DNA of 64,000 bases from Actinomycetota bacterium (GTDB lineage Bacteria; Actinomycetota; UBA4738; HRBIN12). Position 1 is the stretch's first letter, and each line of letters begins with the position of its first letter. The stretch spans positions 1 to 64,000 of the forward strand of contig DASSCU010000037.1 in assembly GCA_035697485.1 (NCBI GenBank), given 5' to 3'. The notes beneath the pieces are model-generated. The model was not told the origin of the DNA and made no database searches. It saw only the letters and a program-made list of their open reading frames with translations. This document shows, one piece after another, positions 59,750 through 64,000 of the stretch. A program made the position numbers and the translations under genes.

Positions 59750-60808
59750 ATGTTCGAGGATCTGATCCGCGGGTGGGACGGCGAGCACGTGGTCGTGCGG
59801 TTCGACGAATCGTCGACCACGTGGATGCTCGTGGGGGTCCACTCCACCGTGCTCGGACCGGCGATGGGGGGCACCCGCATGAAGGCCTACCGAACGCCCG
59901 ACGACGGCCTGCATGACGTGCTCCGCCTCTCGCAGGCGATGACCATGAAGCAGGCCGCCGCCGGGCTCGACTTCGGCGGTGGCAAGGCGGTGCTCGCCGT
60001 GCCGGAGGTGCCGGCGCCGGGCTCGGTGCGACGGCGCGACGTGCTGCTGCGGTACGGAGACCTCGTGGACTCGCTCGGCGGCAGCTACGTGACGGCCGCC
60101 GACATGAACACGGGCGAGGCCGACCTCGACGTGGTCGGCGAGCGGACCCCGCACGTGCTCGGGCGCTCGGTGGCCTGTGGCGGTTCAGGGAGTTCGGCCG
60201 GTGCCACGGCCCTCGGGGTCTTCCACGGCATCAGGGCCAGCGTGCGCCGCGCCTTCGGCGACGACGACCTCTCCGAGCGACACCTGCTCGTGCAGGGCGT
60301 CGGGGCGGTCGGGTCACGGCTCGCCGCGCTGCTCCACGAGGCGGGAGCCTCGCTCACGCTGGCCGACCTCGACGGCGAGCGCGCCGCCCGGGTCGCAGAG
60401 TCGCTCGGCGCCGGGTCGACGACGGCCCATCACGTGTTCGACACCGAGTGCGACGTGTTCTCCCCGTGTGCGACCGGGGCGCTCCTCTCGGCCGAGTCGA
60501 TCCCGTTGCTCCGGTGCCGGGTGGTGGCCGGCGCCGCGAACAACCAGCTCGCCACGTCGTGGGACGCCGACCGCCTGCACGCCCGCGGCATCCTGTACGC
60601 GCCCGACTTCGTGATCAACGCGGGCGGGGTGATCCATCTCGCCGGCTACGAGCGGCTCGGCTGGGACGAGGCACAGATGACGACGCGGCTCGCCGGCATC
60701 GGCCAGACGTTGACCGATCTGTTCGATCGGGCGGAACGCGAGGGCATCACGCCGGCGGCCGCGGCGGATCGGCTCGCGACCGAGCGCATCGAAGCCGCCA
60801 GGGCCTGA
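59750..60808 (+). CDS. Leu/Phe/Val dehydrogenase family enzyme
   Basis: 352 aa, NAD-dependent oxidative deamination family. GPAMGGTRMKAY, the catalytic Lys in LDFGGGKAVLAV, VTAADMNTGEADLDVV, Rossmann motif LVQGVGAVGSRLAALL and PDFVINAGGVIHLA are diagnostic of valine/leucine/phenylalanine dehydrogenases. Amino-acid specificity cannot be fixed. Independent transcription unit after the groEL terminator. Confidence 0.92.
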   Translation: MFEDLIRGWDGEHVVVRFDESSTTWMLVGVHSTVLGPAMGGTRMKAYRTPDDGLHDVLRLSQAMTMKQAAAGLDFGGGKAVLAVPEVPAPGSVRRRDVLLRYGDLVDSLGGSYVTAADMNTGEADLDVVGERTPHVLGRSVACGGSGSSAGATALGVFHGIRASVRRAFGDDDLSERHLLVQGVGAVGSRLAALLHEAGASLTLADLDGERAARVAESLGAGSTTAHHVFDTECDVFSPCATGALLSAESIPLLRCRVVAGAANNQLATSWDADRLHARGILYAPDFVINAGGVIHLAGYERLGWDEAQMTTRLAGIGQTLTDLFDRAEREGITPAAAADRLATERIEAARA

Positions 60809-60811
60809 GCC

Positions 60812-61210
60812 TCACACGAACGGCTTCTCCTGGCCCCCGATGCCCATGCCCACCAGCAGGCCGGCCCCGAACGCGCCGTTCACGGATGCGAGCGCCCAGA
60901 ACGGCCACGCGTCGGCGCCCTCGGGCACACCGAAGATCGCGTTGATCGCGAACACGGTGGCGGTGCCGACCTCGAGCACCGCGAACGCCCACGACCACCA
61001 CCAGAGCTCGTCGATCTTCTGAGCGACGAGCACCATCAGCAGGGCCAGCACCATGCCCATCACGGCCGCCGCTCGCACCCAGACGTAATCGGCGAGCACG
61101 GGTTGGCCGAAGAGATCCTCCATCACCCAGCGCGGGAACAGCCCGATCGCCAGGCTCCAGAGCAGCCACAGCGCGGCCTGCACCTTCAACAACCGTCGCA
61201 GAAGCTTCAC
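60812..61210 (-). CDS. Four-helix integral membrane protein, unknown
   Basis: 132 aa with four hydrophobic segments (about 9-25, 42-62, 68-90, 100-122) and a Lys/Arg-rich N terminus, so N-in topology. WWWSWAFAVLEVGTA is distinctive but not assigned. GTG 61210 follows AGGA about 13 nt upstream. Convergent with the dehydrogenase (3 bp gap), divergent from the phosphodiesterase. Confidence 0.7.
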   Translation of the reverse strand: MKLLRRLLKVQAALWLLWSLAIGLFPRWVMEDLFGQPVLADYVWVRAAAVMGMVLALLMVLVAQKIDELWWWSWAFAVLEVGTATVFAINAIFGVPEGADAWPFWALASVNGAFGAGLLVGMGIGGQEKPFV

Positions 61211-61264
61211 GAGCGTCTTCCTGTCCTCGCGCCTGTGCAGGTGGGCCGGGGTTCGGCCGGTTGG

Positions 61265-61270
61265 TAGGAT
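61265..61270 (+). promoter_or_regulatory. -10 box shared in a divergent region
   Basis: TAGGAT on the plus strand; the opposite strand of the same place reads TATCCT. It may drive the phosphodiesterase-cysC operon with a leader of about 110 nt and, reversed, the small membrane protein. Confidence 0.5.
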
Positions 61271-61386
61271 ACGCCCACCGCGGAGCCGCCCCGCGCGCCA
61301 GCGCGTCTGCTCGCGACCTCCGCCCGTTCCGACACCCGAGAGGACGCACGCATGCAACGAGCGCTCAAGGACCGAAGGGGTAGCGC

Positions 61387-62784
61387 ATGAACGATGGACC
61401 CAGGGTCGCGGTCATCGGCCTCGACTGCGGTGCACCGAAGCTCCTGTTCGAAGACCTCGCCGACGAGGTGCCGAACCTGCGGAAGATCTTCGCCAACGGC
61501 ATGTACGGTGATCTCGCGAGCATCACGCCGCCGATCACCGTGCCTGCGTGGGCCTGCGGCATGACCGGGATGACGCCCGGCCAGCTCGGGATCTACGGGT
61601 TCCGCAACCGCAAGGACACGAGCTACGAGGGCCTGCAGGTCGCGACCTCGTTGAGCGTCAAGGAACCGGCGGTCTGGGACATGCTGGGTGCCACCGGCAA
61701 GCGGTCGCTCCTGATCGGGGTCCCCCCCGGATTCCCGCCGCCCAAGGAGTTCCCGGGCTGGCGTGTGGCGTGCTTCCTCACGCCTCCCAGCGCCGACCGG
61801 TACGCGTTCCCGGCCGAGCTGGAGACCGAGATCGAGGAAGAGCTGGGGGAGAACGAGTACATCTTCGACATCCCGAACTTCCGGCAGCAGGGTCCGGACT
61901 TCGTGATGGATCAGATCTTCAAGATGACGGAGCGGCGGTTCCAGGTCGCGCGTCGGCTGATCAAGACCAAGCCGTGGGACTTCTTCATGATGGTCGAGAT
62001 GGGTCTCGACCGGCTGCATCACTGCTTCTGGCAGTTCTACGACCCGCGGCACCCGCTCTACGAGCCCGGCAACAAGTACGAGACGTCCTTCCACGACTAT
62101 TACCGCTTCCTCGACCAGCAGATCGGCACGCTGCTCGAGGTGCTGCCCGAGGATGTCATCACGATCGCGATGAGTGACCACGGCGCCCGACCGATGATGG
62201 GCGGCCTCTGCTTCAACGACTGGCTGATCCAGGAGGGCTACCTGGTCCTCAAGGAGCCGGTGCGCGAGATCACACCGATCGCGAAGGCCGACATCGACTG
62301 GAACCGCACGGTGGCCTGGGGCGACGGGGGCTACTACGGGCGCTGCTTCCTGAACATCAAGGGGCGCGAACCCAAGGGCATCGTCGAGCCGGCCCAGTAC
62401 GAGACGCTGCGGAACGAGATGATCACGAAGCTCGAGGCGTTGCCGGGACCTGACGGCGTACCGATGGGCACGAAGGTGCACAAGCCCCAGGACGTCTACC
62501 CCGAGGTGCGGGGCGTCGCGCCCGACCTGATCGTGTACTTCGGCGACCTCGACTGGCGCTCGGTGGGCGCGGTCGGCAATCCCAGCATCTTCACGTTCGA
62601 GAACGACACCGGCACCGACGGCGCCAACCACGACCGCACCGCGTTCTTCTCCATGGTGAACCTGCCCGGGCAGCAGATGGGCCGGGTGGACGGCATGAAC
62701 CTCGTCGACGTGGGTCCGTCGATCCTGTCCCTGTACGACATCGAGGCGCCGGCCGGCGCCGCCGGAAGGAGCTTCCTGCAGTGA
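61387..62784 (+). CDS. Alkaline-phosphatase-superfamily phosphodiesterase/nucleotide pyrophosphatase
   Basis: 465 aa. The metal and nucleophile sites are visible: GLDCGAP (Asp), TPPITVPAWACGMTG (Thr nucleophile), MGLDRLHHCFWQF (Asp, His), IAMSDHGARPMMGG (Asp, His) and HDRTAFF (His). Similar genes sit beside cysC in other genomes. A sulfate- or phosphate-nucleotide hydrolysis or polymer-processing role is possible but not proven. Translationally coupled to cysC (4-nt overlap). Confidence 0.84.
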   Translation: MNDGPRVAVIGLDCGAPKLLFEDLADEVPNLRKIFANGMYGDLASITPPITVPAWACGMTGMTPGQLGIYGFRNRKDTSYEGLQVATSLSVKEPAVWDMLGATGKRSLLIGVPPGFPPPKEFPGWRVACFLTPPSADRYAFPAELETEIEEELGENEYIFDIPNFRQQGPDFVMDQIFKMTERRFQVARRLIKTKPWDFFMMVEMGLDRLHHCFWQFYDPRHPLYEPGNKYETSFHDYYRFLDQQIGTLLEVLPEDVITIAMSDHGARPMMGGLCFNDWLIQEGYLVLKEPVREITPIAKADIDWNRTVAWGDGGYYGRCFLNIKGREPKGIVEPAQYETLRNEMITKLEALPGPDGVPMGTKVHKPQDVYPEVRGVAPDLIVYFGDLDWRSVGAVGNPSIFTFENDTGTDGANHDRTAFFSMVNLPGQQMGRVDGMNLVDVGPSILSLYDIEAPAGAAGRSFLQ

Positions 62785-63407
62785 GCGAGCAGCAAGGATT
62801 CACCGTCTGGTTCACGGGCCTGTCGGGCGCGGGCAAGTCCACGATCGCCGAGATGCTCTACCACGAGTTCCAGTCGCGCGGGCTGAAGACCGAGATCCTC
62901 GACGGCGACGAGGTGCGCAAGAACCTGTCGAAGGGCCTGGGCTTCTCCAAGGAGGACCGCGACACGAACATCCTGCGCATCGGGTTCGTCGCGAACCTGC
63001 TCACTCGCAACGGCGTGGTGACGATCTGCTGCCCGATCAGCCCCTACAAGGAGACGCGCGACGCCTGCCGCGAGCTGATCGGCGAGTTCGTGGAGGTCTA
63101 CGTGCACGCGACGGTCGACGAGATCGCCGCGAACCGCGACCCCAAGGGCCTCTACAAGAAGGCGCTCGCCGGAGAGATCACGGGCTTCACCGGGGTGGAC
63201 GACCCCTACGAGGTGCCCGAGGACCCCGAGATCACGGTCGACACGCTCTCGCAGACGCCCGAGGAGTCGCTGCAGCACGTGCTCATGCGGCTGCAGGAGC
63301 TCGGTCACGTCGACGACGACACCGTGCACGTCACGGGTGACCGGGTGCACTCCGGCCTGACCGACCTGCGCGTGAGCGAGGCGGGCACGGTCGTCAAGGA
63401 GCACTGA
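62781..63407 (+). CDS. cysC: Adenylyl-sulfate (APS) kinase
   Basis: CysC (208 aa) makes PAPS from APS and ATP. P-loop GLSGAGKSTIAEML (residues 13-26), ILDGDEVRKNLSKGLGFSKEDRD, RIGFVANLLTRNGVVTICCP and YVHATVDEIAANRDPKGLYK are diagnostic. The C-terminal 25 residues extend beyond the usual fold. GTG start overlaps the phosphodiesterase stop. No cysDN (sulfate adenylyltransferase) is in the window. Confidence 0.94.
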   Translation: MSEQQGFTVWFTGLSGAGKSTIAEMLYHEFQSRGLKTEILDGDEVRKNLSKGLGFSKEDRDTNILRIGFVANLLTRNGVVTICCPISPYKETRDACRELIGEFVEVYVHATVDEIAANRDPKGLYKKALAGEITGFTGVDDPYEVPEDPEITVDTLSQTPEESLQHVLMRLQELGHVDDDTVHVTGDRVHSGLTDLRVSEAGTVVKEH

Positions 63408-63409
63408 CC

Positions 63410-64000
63410 TCAGGGGTCGGCGACCCCGGCGACCCGCAGCGCCAGCTCGAGGTGCGCCGAGAGGAAGTGCGGGGCGAGGAATCGGCTGCGCACCCGCTGA
63501 CGGGCGGCGTGGCCGATCTCGACCGCGAGGGGCTCGTCGCGCAGCAGCATCGAGAGCGCCTCGCCGAAGGCCGCCAGATCGGTCGGCTCGACGAGCAGTC
63601 CGCTCTTCCCGTGCTCGATCTGCTCGGCGATGCCGCCGAGGCGTGAGCCGACGACCGGGCGCTCCTTCCACATCGCCTCGGTCACGGTCAGGCCGAAGCC
63701 CTCGGCCAGGCTCTTCTGCACCACGACGTCGGCGCGTCGCTGCAGCGCGTTCACGACCACTGCGTTCTCCGTGAGGTCGTGCACCGGGAGGCTGGCGAGG
63801 TGGGTGCGAGCGCGGTCGTGGGGAAGCAATGCCTGCCACGCCCCACTCACCTCGGCCAACACCTCCGCCCCTTCCGGGTCGTCGGACACCGTCTGGACGT
63901 GGGGTCCGGCGAGCACGAGGTGCGCGCCTGTGTCGAGCGGCACCTCGGTTGCGAAGCCGGTGAGCACGCCGATCGGATCCTTCAGCCGGTCCCATCGGGA
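63410..64000 (-). CDS. GT4 glycosyltransferase, trehalose-synthase-like (partial)
   Basis: C-terminal 196 residues of a GT-B enzyme that continues past the window. SRWDRLKDPIGVLTGF at the edge, ADVVVQKSLAEGFGLTVTEA (EX7E motif) and VGSRLGGIAEQIEHGKSGLL match the retaining trehalose synthase/GT4 group. Convergent with cysC, 2 bp between stops. Trehalose-type specificity is an inference. Confidence 0.82.
   Translation of the reverse strand, partial: SRWDRLKDPIGVLTGFATEVPLDTGAHLVLAGPHVQTVSDDPEGAEVLAEVSGAWQALLPHDRARTHLASLPVHDLTENAVVVNALQRRADVVVQKSLAEGFGLTVTEAMWKERPVVGSRLGGIAEQIEHGKSGLLVEPTDLAAFGEALSMLLRDEPLAVEIGHAARQRVRSRFLAPHFLSAHLELALRVAGVADP

Overview
High-GC (roughly 70%) bacterial chromosome with almost every base accounted for and most genes on the plus strand. 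The ribosomal gene order (tuf, S10-spc-alpha cluster, truA, rplM-rpsI), the zinc-type S14, a GroEL with a His-rich tail, TAnnnT -10 boxes placed 6-9 nt before start codons, and the alr/tsaE/tsaB/rimI/tsaD block all suggest an actinobacterium (Actinomycetota), probably a deep-branching one. No 16S rRNA gene or marker in the window allows a finer placement.

Region 1 (1-19.2 kb) is the translation and secretion superoperon: the end of tuf, S10 to L15, secY, adk, map, infA, rpmJ, S13, S11, rpoA, L17, then truA and rplM-rpsI, followed by rtcB. Genes overlap by 1-8 nt or lie a few nt apart. rpsD (S4), normally between rpsK and rpoA, is missing and a perfect 8-bp hairpin sits there. L4, S3 and L13 carry low-complexity C-terminal tails. 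A cupredoxin lipoprotein lies on the opposite strand after L17.

Region 2 (19.2-35.8 kb) holds an arsR-arsM arsenic pair with two operator-like palindromes, the glmM-glmS amino-sugar genes, a secreted NTR/TIMP-like protein, a 32-residue membrane peptide, acpS, the NAD(P)HX repair enzyme, and an alr-hydrolase-UDG-tsaE-tsaB-rimI-tsaD operon (cell wall D-alanine, uracil repair, t6A tRNA modification). A sugar epimerase, an ASCH protein and an FAD amine oxidase follow.

Region 3 (36-57.5 kb) is an exopolysaccharide (EPS) locus. It encodes a GDP-mannose 3,5-epimerase homologue, a nucleotidyltransferase-kinase fusion with a second P-loop kinase, a Wzz-like co-polymerase, Wzy-like polymerase, Wzx-like flippase, a GT4 glycosyltransferase, a UDP-sugar epimerase, a polyprenyl glycosylphosphotransferase, a sulfotransferase and two large secreted DNRLRE-domain proteins. 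A cytosolic histidine kinase and two NarL-type response regulators lie inside it. Five intergenic regions of this block contain a 15-bp palindrome, CGTA-N7-TACG. Its centre lies 42-43 bp upstream of a -10 box in every case, on both strands. I read this as the operator of a dedicated EPS regulon and as the most notable discovery in the window.

Region 4 (57.5-64 kb) has groES-groEL under a perfect CIRCE operator, a Leu/Phe/Val-dehydrogenase-family enzyme, a small membrane protein, an alkaline-phosphatase-superfamily phosphodiesterase coupled to cysC (APS kinase), and the C-terminal part of a GT4/trehalose-synthase-like glycosyltransferase. CysC would make PAPS, the donor the EPS-locus sulfotransferase needs, so a sulfated polymer or glycan is plausible.
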